This document shows, one piece after another, positions 9,138-17,870 of a stretch of 64,000 bases of DNA (positions within the stretch are counted from its first letter, which is position 1; each line of letters starts with the position of its first letter). The stretch covers positions 1-64,000 of the forward strand of contig JAFXLG010000027.1 in NCBI GenBank assembly GCA_017531305.1. The letters are read 5' to 3'. This stretch comes from Alistipes sp. (GTDB lineage: Bacteria; Bacteroidota; Bacteroidia; Bacteroidales; Rikenellaceae). Position numbers and translations under genes: made by a program. The notes below the pieces were generated by a model. It worked only from the letters and a program-made list of their open reading frames with translations. It ran no database searches and was not told where the DNA came from.

Positions 9138-10448
9138 TTAGATATACATGTTTACGATAGACTCGTAGAGCTCCTGCTTACCGCTGATCTGCTCAGGCTC
9201 GTTCTCGTAAGCATAATCTACAACCTGCTCCAATGTGAGCTTACCCTCCTCGAAATCCTTACCTACGCCACTGTCGTATGAAGCATAGCGGTCAGCGAGC
9301 ATCTTCTCGTATGGAGAGTTCTCGATGATGTCGGCAGCGATGAGCAAAGCGCGAGCCATAGCATCCATACCTGCGATATGAGCGATGAAGAGATCCTCAG
9401 GATCGGTAGAGTTACGGCGAGTCTTAGCATCGAAGTTTGTACCGCCACCCTGCAAGCCACCGCCACGGATGATAACCAACATAGCCTGTACCAACTCATA
9501 CAAGTCGATAGGGAACTGGTCTGTATCCCAACCGTTCTGGTAGTCACCGCGGTTAGCATCGATAGAGCCAAGCAAACCTGCATCTACGGCACACTGCAAC
9601 TCATGCTCGAATGTGTGACCCGCCAATGTAGCGTGGTTAACCTCGATATTGATCTTGAAATCACCATCCAAACCATTAGCACGCAAGAAACCTATAACAG
9701 TCTCGGTATCTACATCATACTGGTGCTTCATTGGCTCCATTGGCTTAGGCTCGATAAGGAAAGTACCCTTGAAGCCCTGCTTGCGAGCGTAGTCACGAGC
9801 CATCTTGAGCATAGTAGCCAAGTGAGCCTTCTCGCGCTTCATATCTGTATTCAGAAGTGACATATAACCCTCACGACCGCCCCAGAATACGTAGCAGTCA
9901 CCGCCCAATGCAATAGTAGCATCGATAGAGTTCTTGATCTGCAACATAGCGCGTGCAGCAGCCTTGAAATCAGGATTAGTTGAAGCACCGTTCATATAAC
10001 GCTTGTGACCGAACACGTTAGCTGTACCCCACAAGAGCTTGATGCCTGTCTCAACCTGCTTCTGCTTAGCATACTCAACGATTGCCTTGAGGTTAGCCTC
10101 ATACTTCTTTGGATCTGGATCCTCATCAATAAGGTCAACATCGTGGAAGCAGTAATACTCGATGCCCATCTTCTGCATAAACTCGAAACCTGCATCCATC
10201 TTAGCCTTAGCACGCTCCAAAGCACACTCTGACTCGTTCCATGGGAAGGTCTTTGTACCAGGACCGAACTGATCTGAACCCTCAGCACAGAGTGTATGCC
10301 ACCACGCCATAGCGAAGCGGAACCAATCCTTCATCTTCTTGCCTGCAACGACCTGCTCAGGGTTGTAATAACGGAATGCCAATGGATTCTTTGACTCTTT
10401 GCCCTCGTACTGGATCTTGCCAATCTCAGGGAAATACTGTTTTGCCAT
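9138..10448 (-). CDS. xylA: Xylose isomerase
   Basis: A 436-residue class II xylose isomerase converting D-xylose to D-xylulose in the cytoplasm. The catalytic pair His102 and Asp105 lies in [10 protein letters not shown]. The metal-binding part includes [20 protein letters not shown] and [24 protein letters not shown] and a C-terminal QEQ-like region complete the family pattern. The length equals that of the usual Bacteroidetes enzymes. It is 55 bases downstream of xylB, on the same strand, and forms the core of the pentose block with xylB, the symporter and GH43. ATG 10448 opens [16 protein letters not shown], a typical start for this family. Confidence 0.97.
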   Translation of the reverse strand: MAKQYFPEIGKIQYEGKESKNPLAFRYYNPEQVVAGKKMKDWFRFAMAWWHTLCAEGSDQFGPGTKTFPWNESECALERAKAKMDAGFEFMQKMGIEYYCFHDVDLIDEDPDPKKYEANLKAIVEYAKQKQVETGIKLLWGTANVFGHKRYMNGASTNPDFKAAARAMLQIKNSIDATIALGGDCYVFWGGREGYMSLLNTDMKREKAHLATMLKMARDYARKQGFKGTFLIEPKPMEPMKHQYDVDTETVIGFLRANGLDGDFKINIEVNHATLAGHTFEHELQCAVDAGLLGSIDANRGDYQNGWDTDQFPIDLYELVQAMLVIIRGGGLQGGGTNFDAKTRRNSTDPEDLFIAHIAGMDAMARALLIAADIIENSPYEKMLADRYASYDSGVGKDFEEGKLTLEQVVDYAYENEPEQISGKQELYESIVNMYI

Positions 10449-10503
10449 AATTTTTAGTTGTTTTAAGTTTGTATTAAGTTATATCTGAATTACAAATTAA
10501 TCT

Positions 10504-11991
10504 CTACTTTAGGCGAAGCTCCACCTCTCGCTTCCATGCCTGATAGCTCTGCTCAAGAGCCTCGGCATCCTCTGCCTTAGGCTCCACAACCTCCAGACAA
10601 CGGAGCGAACGGAATGCCTCCTCACGATTGGCATACAAGCCTGCACCCAACGCCGCACCACGTGCCGCGCCCAACGAGCCATCGGTATTGAAAAGCTCGA
10701 TACGCGCGCCTGTAAGCGTTGACAAAGTCTGACGGAAGAGTGGCGAAAGGAACAAATTTGCCTTACCTGCACGGATCACATCAGGCTTCAAGCCCAACTC
10801 GCGCATCAGGTCTATTCCATAGCGGAATGAGTATGCGATACCCTCCTGAGCCGCACGCAACAGATGAGCCGTAGAGTGGCGATTAAGATCCACACCCACG
10901 ATCTCGGTTCCTGTCATACGATTCTCCAGCACTCGCTCTGCGCCATTGCCGAATGGCAAAACCAAAACGCCATCAGAGCCGACAGGAGCCTGCGCTGCCA
11001 GATCATTCATCTGAGCGTAATCCAAAGTCTGCTGCATCACATTACGGCGCATCCACGAATTGAGGATTCCCGTGCCATTGATACAGAGCAGGATTCCATA
11101 TCGTGGAGTCTCGGGCGCATGATTTACATGAACAAAGGTATTCACTCTTGACAGAGGATCAGCCTTAGGAGTATCCACCACGCCATAAACCACACCACTT
11201 GTACCTGCCGTTGCAGCCACCTCGCCAGCCTCCATTACATTGAGCGAGAAGGCATTATTTGGCTGGTCGCCTGCACGATATGAGATAGGAGTGCCCTCTG
11301 GGATACCGAGCAACTCCTCGGTAGCCTTATCACTCTTGGACTCCACGCCGATAGAGACACCCGCGCGAGGAATGATCTGCTGCGGAATACCGTAATAGTC
11401 AGCAACGAAATCGGCTCTCTTATCCTCCTTGAAGTCCCACAAGATCTGCTCCGACAGACCGCTAACCGATGTCGAAAGCTCGCCCGACATACGATATGCG
11501 ATATAGTCACCCGGAAGCACAAAGGTAGCTACACGCTCAAAGAGTTCAGGCTCATTGCGCTTAACCCACGCCAGTTTCGAAGCGGTGAAGTTTCCCGGAG
11601 AATTGAGCGTATGCTCCAAACAAAACTCCCTGCCGATAGACTCCAATGCCTCGGCACCGATCTCCACAGCACGCGAATCGCACCAGATGATGGATTTACG
11701 CACGGGGCGATTCTCCTTATCCAACGCTACCAAGCCGTGCATCTGGTAGGTAATACCGATAGAGGCAACATCGCTCATGGAGTACTGCTCAGAGATCTTT
11801 TTGATACCCTCGACCACATATTTCCACCACATATCGGGATCTTGCTCCGCCCAACCACTCTGCAACGCCTCGATAGGCATCTCCTGCGATGGATTGGTAG
11901 ATGAAGCAACGCACTCGCCCGAAGCGATATCCAACAAAGATACCTTAACCGATGACGAGCCAATGTCAATACCTAAACTTTTCTTAGTCAT
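10504..11991 (-). CDS. xylB: Xylulokinase
   Basis: A 495-residue FGGY-family sugar kinase phosphorylating D-xylulose to xylulose 5-phosphate, which enters the pentose phosphate pathway. The N-terminal ATPase-fold phosphate loop is LGIDIGSSSVKVSLLD. TYQMHGLVALD gives the substrate-binding segment, and the catalytic Asp is in YRAGDQPNNAFSLNV. The C-terminal half has the GAARGAALGAG adenosine-binding loop. The length is normal. It lies directly upstream of xylA and downstream of the Nudix-type regulator, an arrangement that suggests one regulated pentose unit. Confidence 0.95.
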   Translation of the reverse strand: MTKKSLGIDIGSSSVKVSLLDIASGECVASSTNPSQEMPIEALQSGWAEQDPDMWWKYVVEGIKKISEQYSMSDVASIGITYQMHGLVALDKENRPVRKSIIWCDSRAVEIGAEALESIGREFCLEHTLNSPGNFTASKLAWVKRNEPELFERVATFVLPGDYIAYRMSGELSTSVSGLSEQILWDFKEDKRADFVADYYGIPQQIIPRAGVSIGVESKSDKATEELLGIPEGTPISYRAGDQPNNAFSLNVMEAGEVAATAGTSGVVYGVVDTPKADPLSRVNTFVHVNHAPETPRYGILLCINGTGILNSWMRRNVMQQTLDYAQMNDLAAQAPVGSDGVLVLPFGNGAERVLENRMTGTEIVGVDLNRHSTAHLLRAAQEGIAYSFRYGIDLMRELGLKPDVIRAGKANLFLSPLFRQTLSTLTGARIELFNTDGSLGAARGAALGAGLYANREEAFRSLRCLEVVEPKAEDAEALEQSYQAWKREVELRLK

Positions 11992-12119
11992 AACGCTTAT
12001 TTATGTTTTTCTAAAATTTTAAGGTTAAGTTGCTAATTATGCTTTTTGTTTGCGACCTCTGGTCACCCTATAAATTTGATCCACAGATAAATCTGCCCAC
12101 CTATAAATCTAACCCTCCG

Positions 12120-12857
12120 TCAATATCTCCAATTATCTATAAATCCCATCCTGAGTTTCTCCTTCACGGCGCGGCGGTAGGCACTGCGGTCGAAGATGAA
12201 ATACTCGGCAGGCTTATGTGCCACACCCTTCTGCTTCTCGCCCGTAGCCACCAGAAAACCCGATGAGAACATCTTTTTACGGAAATTGCGGTTATCTAAC
12301 TCCACGCCAAGCACCGCCTCAAATAATCGTTGTAACTCACTGATGGTAAACTTCTTGGGCAACAACTCAAAGGCAATAGGCGAAAGCAACATCTCGCGAC
12401 ACAACATCGCCAAAGCCGAAGAGAGGATCAGCTTATGATCCATCGCCAAACGCTGAATCTCATCGACAGGAACCCAACGACCACCCTTGCGCGAAACATG
12501 AGCAAGCAGATGGCGATCCAGCTTCACAAGCGCATAATAACCCACCGTCACAACTCGCTCGGTCTGGATCTGATACTTCTGACGTATCCACTCCAATTCA
12601 TCGCTGCGCAGACGTTTAGGGTCGGAGAAGATTTCGAGCTGCTTGAGATAATGAATCTTCATGCCTGTGACACTCTCCAAGACGCGCACCGCCGCCTCGA
12701 GCATGGTCTCACTCTGATGAATCATCGATCCTGGCAACTTCATTCTCTCCAGATTATTATAGGCTGGTCGCTCGATCAGAAGCACACGCAACGATGTACC
12801 ATCGAATCCGAAGAGGACGCAATCTACTGAGAGGGACTGGTTAGTTTGTATCGACAT
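12120..12857 (-). CDS. Nudix-domain transcriptional regulator of pentose use (AraR/XylR-like, NrtR family)
   Basis: A 245-residue protein with an N-terminal Nudix-like domain (residues about 8-145: VDCVLFGFDGTSLRVLLIE, LPGSMIHQSETMLEAAVRVL) and a C-terminal winged helix (about 160-240: LPKKFTISELQRLFEAVLG, NFRKKMFSSGFLVATGE). The catalytic Nudix box is not intact, as in other members of the NrtR family that use the domain to sense a ligand. In Bacteroidetes such regulators control arabinose and xylose genes. Its place before xylB-xylA supports the same job here. Repeated motifs in its own upstream region (12871-13005) suggest autoregulation. The effector is not known from sequence. Confidence 0.82.
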   Translation of the reverse strand: MSIQTNQSLSVDCVLFGFDGTSLRVLLIERPAYNNLERMKLPGSMIHQSETMLEAAVRVLESVTGMKIHYLKQLEIFSDPKRLRSDELEWIRQKYQIQTERVVTVGYYALVKLDRHLLAHVSRKGGRWVPVDEIQRLAMDHKLILSSALAMLCREMLLSPIAFELLPKKFTISELQRLFEAVLGVELDNRNFRKKMFSSGFLVATGEKQKGVAHKPAEYFIFDRSAYRRAVKEKLRMGFIDNWRY

Positions 12858-12870
12858 ATAATTACAATTC

Positions 12871-13005
12871 GTTTCTTAGGTAAAATTAGCTTATTAATAC
12901 AACTTCACCAAACTTTTCGTAAAATATACGCTAAGCAAAACCCAAATTCGCCCCCACACGCACCACATGGGCGCTTTTCTTATGGTCAATTATACGCTAA
13001 GAAAA
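12871..13005 (-). promoter_or_regulatory. Candidate operator array upstream of the pentose regulator
   Basis: Two near-identical direct copies, TATACGCTAAGCAAA at 12925-12939 and TATACGCTAAGAAAA at 12991-13005, lie 66 bases apart. A third, degenerate and inverted version, TTTCTTAGGTAAAATT, lies at about 12872-12887. The array is just upstream of the regulator gene, where an autoregulatory operator would be expected. Binding is inferred, not shown. Confidence 0.5.
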
Positions 13006-13038
13006 TCTGAGTCAGCAGCATTTCCACCCCACAAAAAC

Positions 13039-13071
13039 GAGGGCGCACGACAAACTGCGGTCGGCACCCTC
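13039..13071 (-). terminator. Terminator of the superoxide reductase gene
   Basis: On the minus strand the arms GAGGGTGCCGAC and GTCGTGCGCCCTC pair with a bulge, and GTTTTTGT follows. It lies 35 bases after the desulfoferrodoxin stop codon. Confidence 0.7.
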
Positions 13072-13105
13072 TCAACACTTAATCTTATTACATGAGCTAA
13101 ATTGT

Positions 13106-13480
13106 TTACAACTTAGTTTTCCACAAGCCGTGCAGATTGCAATACTCATACACCGCCACAGGCTTGGCTGCGCCCAACGAGATCACAGCCTCGGGCTTAT
13201 CCTTCAGGTTGACATGGATGCCACCACACTCGGTCTCGACATATATGAAGGCGATATGATGCTCGGGCAACATAGGATGCGCCACACTACCCACCTCGAC
13301 CTTGATGGTCGAATCATCCACTCGTGTAACTACGGGCAGGTGCTTCTCGCCGCTGGCATCGACAGTATTGGGAACCAGCTCCTCCATCTGCTCACCACAA
13401 CATACCACAGGGACTTTAGAATCTACCAATTTTACGATTACATTACCGCAATGGCGGCACTTAAAAAACTTTGTAGCCAT
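13106..13480 (-). CDS. dfx: Desulfoferrodoxin (2Fe-superoxide reductase)
   Basis: A 124-residue iron protein that reduces superoxide to hydrogen peroxide without releasing oxygen, a defence typical of anaerobes. The N-terminal rubredoxin-like centre I has Cys8, Cys11, Cys27 and Cys28. The catalytic centre II ligands are His47, His68, His74, Cys114 and His117. The Glu-Lys pair before His47 (GEKH) is the conserved active-site gate. The full set means a two-centre enzyme and not the shorter neelaredoxin. A thioredoxin gene lies upstream on the same strand, a likely redox partnership by context only. Confidence 0.95.
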   Translation of the reverse strand: MATKFFKCRHCGNVIVKLVDSKVPVVCCGEQMEELVPNTVDASGEKHLPVVTRVDDSTIKVEVGSVAHPMLPEHHIAFIYVETECGGIHVNLKDKPEAVISLGAAKPVAVYEYCNLHGLWKTKL

Positions 13481-13617
13481 AATTTTATTTTTTATCAGGT
13501 TGGATATTCTACTTACGCACTATATATTATTAATAATGTAAAGAATCATCTCTTCACTACGGGCAAGGACTCGGAATAAGCCAAAATCAACGATATGATA
13601 ATCTTCGATTCGTACGC

Positions 13618-13971
13618 TTACTTCAACCCATTGAGCAATTCACGCAACTGCTCCTTGGACTTTGCGCCGAGGCTACGCTCAGGCTTGCCCACCACAGGCA
13701 CAGCTATCAGGGTAGGGATTGATCTGATATCGAATATTCTTGCCAAATGCTCCTCTTTATCGACATCCACCTTATAGATATCGACCTTACCAGCGTACTC
13801 CTCCGAGAGCTCCTCAAGCAGTGGAGCCAACATCTTGCATGGTCCGCACCATGAAGCATAAAAATCAATCAGCGCAGGACGCTTACCCTTGTATTTCCAA
13901 TCAACGGGATACTTCTCCAGATCTGCAATCTCATTGCAGAATGTGGTGTATGTCAAATTTCGTGTAGCCAT
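13618..13971 (-). CDS. trxA: Thioredoxin
   Basis: A 117-residue cytoplasmic thioredoxin with the active-site WCGPC at residues 41-45. The cis-Pro segment RSIPTLI lies about 35 residues later. There is no signal peptide. It would keep protein thiols reduced and donate electrons to enzymes such as ribonucleotide reductase and peroxiredoxins. An unusual feature is the slightly extended N-terminus before the fold (TFCNEIADLEKYPVDWKYKG), similar to other Bacteroidetes thioredoxins. A minus-strand TATCTTTG box lies upstream at 14009-14016. Confidence 0.92.
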   Translation of the reverse strand: MATRNLTYTTFCNEIADLEKYPVDWKYKGKRPALIDFYASWCGPCKMLAPLLEELSEEYAGKVDIYKVDVDKEEHLARIFDIRSIPTLIAVPVVGKPERSLGAKSKEQLRELLNGLK

Positions 13972-14008
13972 ATTTTTTCGTTTTTGAATTTGTTTATTTT
14001 CTCTATTG

Positions 14009-14016
14009 CAAAGATA
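14009..14016 (-). promoter_or_regulatory. Putative -7 box for thioredoxin
   Basis: The minus strand reads TATCTTTG, matching TAnnTTTG, 38 bases before the thioredoxin ATG. The -33 element is not clear. Confidence 0.45.
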
Positions 14017-14129
14017 GTGCTACAAGATGGCGGCTTGAAAATAAATTCGATTGATATTTTTTATAGCCCCATAACCTAAACTTATTTGCAACTAACAATT
14101 CTATTAAAAACCTAAAAAGTAATTTTTAA

Positions 14130-14555
14130 TGACGCGCGCATTAGTTTTACTTTGTTTAGCACGTCATTCCACATTTCGAATGACAATGAGAAATGATTGG
14201 AATCTCTACAAAAATAATAATCACCACCCTAAAATTTCCCCGTTAGAGACTCCAATCCTCGCTTACGCTCGGTGGAGTGACGTGAGAAGCTATCAAACTA
14301 TCAGCAACACCCATTAGCAGGATTTGCTCACAAATAATAAAACACACCTTAGGTGTGCGGTGGAGTGACGTGATAAGCTACCAAACTATCAACAACATCT
14401 TTCAGCAAAAATAACTTTCCTTTAATAAAACACCCGTTACGGGTGCGGTGGAGTGACGCAGGCGTAACGCCTGTTTTATTAAATCATCTCGCCAAACACC
14501 CTTTAGCAAAAATCGCTTCCCCTCTAATAAACCACCCGTTACGGGTGCGGTTTTC
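14130..14555. repeat. Composite repeat cluster between thioredoxin and susC
   Basis: This 791-base gap (13972-14763) has no gene. It holds a nested-palindrome pair at 14163-14281 (GTCATTCC ... GAGTGAC, with inner stem ATTTC/GAAAT). It also holds short perfect palindromes CACACCTTAGGTGTG (14343-14357), CACCCGTTACGGGTG (14431-14445 and 14533-14547) and CAGGCGTAACGCCTG (14459-14473), most bordered by TAATAAAA or TTTTATTA. Two extra GGTGGAGTGACG half-ends (around 14360 and 14450) show that the cluster grew by repeated insertion or partial duplication. Confidence 0.8.
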
Positions 14556-14657
14556 ACTACATCCTACTATCGCATAACACCAATAATTATTGACCCAAAA
14601 GTAGTTTTTAAAAAATTTAATTTAAGGGGGGGTAATTCATTTTTTTTGAAAAAAGTT

Positions 14658-14690
14658 ATTGTCGTAACATTTATTTTTCCTATATTTGTA
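14658..14690 (+). promoter_or_regulatory. Promoter of the susC operon
   Basis: TTG (about 14661) is followed after about 19 bases by TATATTTG (about 14683-14690), a near-consensus Bacteroidetes promoter. A leader of about 70 bases then precedes the susC start codon at 14764. Confidence 0.65.
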
Positions 14691-14763
14691 TGTATAAAAT
14701 GAGTGCAAACAGAAACTCGTAAACATTTTAACAAACTAATAACCAAACAAAAAAACTTAATCT

Positions 14764-17700
14764 ATGAACCTAAAAAGTACTATCGCATCATTGCGTAGTC
14801 TGGTTATTGGCGCACGCTTTGCGTTGATAATCACACTTTTAGTTGGTGGAGGTATTTCCACCGCTATGGCGCAGAATTTAGTGAAGGGTAATGTCGTAGA
14901 TCAGAAAGGAGAGCCACTTGTAGGTGTTACAGTTGTTCTCGCTGAAGACAATGCCAAAGGTACAATCACCGATGCAAACGGTGATTTCGAGTTGTCAGCA
15001 AAGGCTGGTCAAACTCTGCAATTCACATCTATCGGTTACAAGACTGTAAACGTAAAGGTCGGTAGCCAGACAAGAATCAAGGTTACAATGGAGGAGGATC
15101 TTCAGGCTTTGGAGGATGTCGTGGTGATTGGTTACGGTACAGCTCGTAAGGGTGACTTGACTGGTTCTATGTCAAGCGTTCAGGGCTCACTTTTGACAAA
15201 CCGTTCTACTCAGCAGATCTCTGCAGCTATGCAGGGTCAGATCGCTGGTGTACAGGTTACACGTTCTTCAGGTGGTCCTGGTGATGGCGGTTCTGTTATC
15301 ATCCGTGGTGTGACAACAATGTCAAACAACGATCCATTGGTAATCGTTGACGGTGTGCCATCTTCATTGAACGATGTATTGGCAACAGACGTTGAGACAA
15401 TGACAGTTTTGAAGGATGCTGCTTCGGCTGCTATCTACGGTTCACGTGCTGCAGCAGGTGTAATCCTCATCACAACTAAGCGTGCTAAGAATAAGGAGTT
15501 CAACTTGGACTATACTTATGAGTTCTCATTGGATACTCCAACTGCTCGTCCTAAGAATGGTAGTGCAGTGGATTGGTTCAACACTAAGAATGAGATCACT
15601 TGGAACGATGGTGCAGCTGATCCATATTCTGTTTATTCTCAGGAGTATATCAACTCTTACATGGCTAACAACGCCAAGGATCCTTACCACTATCCAAACA
15701 CTGACTGGGTTGACGTAATGACTAAGAGTACAACTTCTCACCAGCAGCACACTTTGGCTTTGTCAGGTGGTACTGAGAATTTGCGTACTAAGTTCACTTT
15801 CAACTACCAGACAGGTGACGGTTACTTCCGTTACAACAACCGTTCTTATGATCGCTACGCCGGTCGTATGAACAACGATTTCAACATCACAAAGTGGTTG
15901 CACGCAAGTGTTAACTTGGACTTCGCTGCTTCACAGAGCAACTCTCCAGCATTCGGTAACGCAATGGATTGGACATACATCATGGCTCCTATCTATGGTC
16001 CTTACTGGGAGAATGGCACTTATGCTGACGTGAAGGATGGTGCTAACGGTTTGGCAGCTTTGCGCGAGGGTGGTACAAGCACAGGTAGTTATTACAAGTT
16101 CGGAGGTAAGGCTCAGATCGACATCAAGCCTGTGAAGGGTCTTACAATCACTGGTATCTTCGCTCCACGTTATACATTCTATAAGAATAAGAACTTCACT
16201 AAGGCTGTTAACGTATATTATGAGAACGGTGCTTCTACATTGTTCGAGTCAATGAAGACTACAAACCTTTCAGAGACTCGTAACGATTCTAACAACCGTA
16301 CATATCAGTTCTATGCTAACTACGCTAATATGTGGGGTGATCACTCATTCAACGCCATGGTTGGTTATGAGGGTTACAAAGCTAATTGGGAGAACTTGGG
16401 CGCATCTCGTTCAAACTACCTCTTGAACACATATCCTTATTTGAACATCGGTCCTGAGGATTATCAGTACAACTCTGGTTCAGCAGGTCACAACGCATAC
16501 CAGTCAGTATTCGGTCGCGTGATGTACTCTTATAAGAATAAGTATATGCTTCAGGCTAACGTACGTGCCGATGGTTCTTCACGTTTCCACAAGGATAGCC
16601 GTTGGGGTGTATTCCCATCTGTATCTGCAGGTTGGGTAATCTCTGAGGAGCCTTGGTTCAAGGAGAATGTTAAGCCTATAACTTATTTGAAGCTTAGAGG
16701 TTCTATCGGTCAGTTGGGTAACGAGCGTATCGGTTCTGAGTTCCCATACATGGCTTCAATGAACTTCGGTACAAGCTACATGTACAACAAGGGTAAGGGC
16801 GAGGTTACTGCTCTTCAGAATGCAGCTCAGGTTTACTACGCATTTAAGGACATCACTTGGGAGACTACAACTACTTACGGTGTAGGTATCGATGCATCGT
16901 TCTTCGATCAGCGTTTGAGCTTGACAGCAGACTACTACTACAAGAAGACTGAGGATATGTTGCTTACACTCGGTTTCCCATCATACGCTGGTTTCTCTGC
17001 TCCTTCGCAGAACGCTGGTGATATGTACACTAAGGGATGGGATCTCGAGCTGAAGTGGATGGATCAGGTAGGTGATAACTTCTGGTACAGCGTATCGGCT
17101 AATATCTCTGACTACCGTTCAAGAATGGGTTACATGGGTGACAAGCGTACTATCTCTGGTAACAAGATCATCGAGAAGGGTTCTTACTACAACGAGTGGT
17201 ATGTTTACAAGTCAAACGGCTTGTTCATCACAGAGGAGGATCTCTATGACGAGAACGGCAATAAGGTTCCTACAATGTCTAAGAACGACAAGGCAGGTGA
17301 TGTACGTTACGTAGATGTAGTAGAGGATGGCACTATCAATGCAGACGATAAGGTTCGCATGGGTAACTCATTGCCAGAGTACCTCTACGGTGGTAACATC
17401 GCTATGGGTTGGAAGGGCTTGGATTTCAGCCTTTCATTCCAGGGCGTAGGTCACCAGACCGTAATGTTCAACACAGGTTGGATCCAGCCATTGCGTAACA
17501 AGTGGGGTGCAACACCAGAGTTGCTTTTGGGTAACTACTGGAGCCAGCACAACACTCCAGAGCAGAACGCTAAGATGAAGTATCCTCGCTTGAGCGATAC
17601 CAACTCTTCAAGCTACTCTGGTTCTGACTATTGGCTCTTCAACGGCGGTTACTTCCGTGTTAAGAACATCTCTATCGGCTACACATTGCCACAGGATATC

Positions 17701-17856
17701 TTGAAGCACATCATGATGAAGAACCTCCGCGTATATGTTAGCGTGAACGACCTTCCAGCTATCAGTAACTTCCCTAAGGGTTACGATCCTGAGTTGGGTT
17801 GGAGATCACACTTCATCTCTACATCATTTGTATTCGGTGTAAATGTTAAATTCTAA
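14764..17856 (+). CDS. SusC/RagA-type TonB-linked outer-membrane transporter
   Basis: A 1030-residue outer-membrane protein. The signal peptide ends near residue 36 (TAMAQ). A carboxypeptidase-regulatory-like domain follows (VKGNVVDQKGEPLVGVTVVL, about 39-115), then the SusC signature LEDVVVIGYGTARKGDLTGS, the plug domain (about 120-235) and a 22-strand barrel to the C-terminal FVFGVNVKF. It imports glycans bound by its SusD partner, using TonB-transmitted energy. Codon use is strongly biased to GGT, CGT, AAG and ATC, unlike many neighbouring genes, which suggests high expression. The next gene, susD-like, starts 15 bases after its stop. No anti-sigma or hybrid two-component gene is adjacent. 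Confidence 0.95.
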   Translation: MNLKSTIASLRSLVIGARFALIITLLVGGGISTAMAQNLVKGNVVDQKGEPLVGVTVVLAEDNAKGTITDANGDFELSAKAGQTLQFTSIGYKTVNVKVGSQTRIKVTMEEDLQALEDVVVIGYGTARKGDLTGSMSSVQGSLLTNRSTQQISAAMQGQIAGVQVTRSSGGPGDGGSVIIRGVTTMSNNDPLVIVDGVPSSLNDVLATDVETMTVLKDAASAAIYGSRAAAGVILITTKRAKNKEFNLDYTYEFSLDTPTARPKNGSAVDWFNTKNEITWNDGAADPYSVYSQEYINSYMANNAKDPYHYPNTDWVDVMTKSTTSHQQHTLALSGGTENLRTKFTFNYQTGDGYFRYNNRSYDRYAGRMNNDFNITKWLHASVNLDFAASQSNSPAFGNAMDWTYIMAPIYGPYWENGTYADVKDGANGLAALREGGTSTGSYYKFGGKAQIDIKPVKGLTITGIFAPRYTFYKNKNFTKAVNVYYENGASTLFESMKTTNLSETRNDSNNRTYQFYANYANMWGDHSFNAMVGYEGYKANWENLGASRSNYLLNTYPYLNIGPEDYQYNSGSAGHNAYQSVFGRVMYSYKNKYMLQANVRADGSSRFHKDSRWGVFPSVSAGWVISEEPWFKENVKPITYLKLRGSIGQLGNERIGSEFPYMASMNFGTSYMYNKGKGEVTALQNAAQVYYAFKDITWETTTTYGVGIDASFFDQRLSLTADYYYKKTEDMLLTLGFPSYAGFSAPSQNAGDMYTKGWDLELKWMDQVGDNFWYSVSANISDYRSRMGYMGDKRTISGNKIIEKGSYYNEWYVYKSNGLFITEEDLYDENGNKVPTMSKNDKAGDVRYVDVVEDGTINADDKVRMGNSLPEYLYGGNIAMGWKGLDFSLSFQGVGHQTVMFNTGWIQPLRNKWGATPELLLGNYWSQHNTPEQNAKMKYPRLSDTNSSSYSGSDYWLFNGGYFRVKNISIGYTLPQDILKHIMMKNLRVYVSVNDLPAISNFPKGYDPELGWRSHFISTSFVFGVNVKF

Positions 17857-17870
17857 AAGCGTATAACGAT

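Noticed and set aside
14130..14555. CRISPR array
   Set aside because: The repeats are palindromic, of several types and irregularly spaced; there are no uniform spacers and no cas genes.
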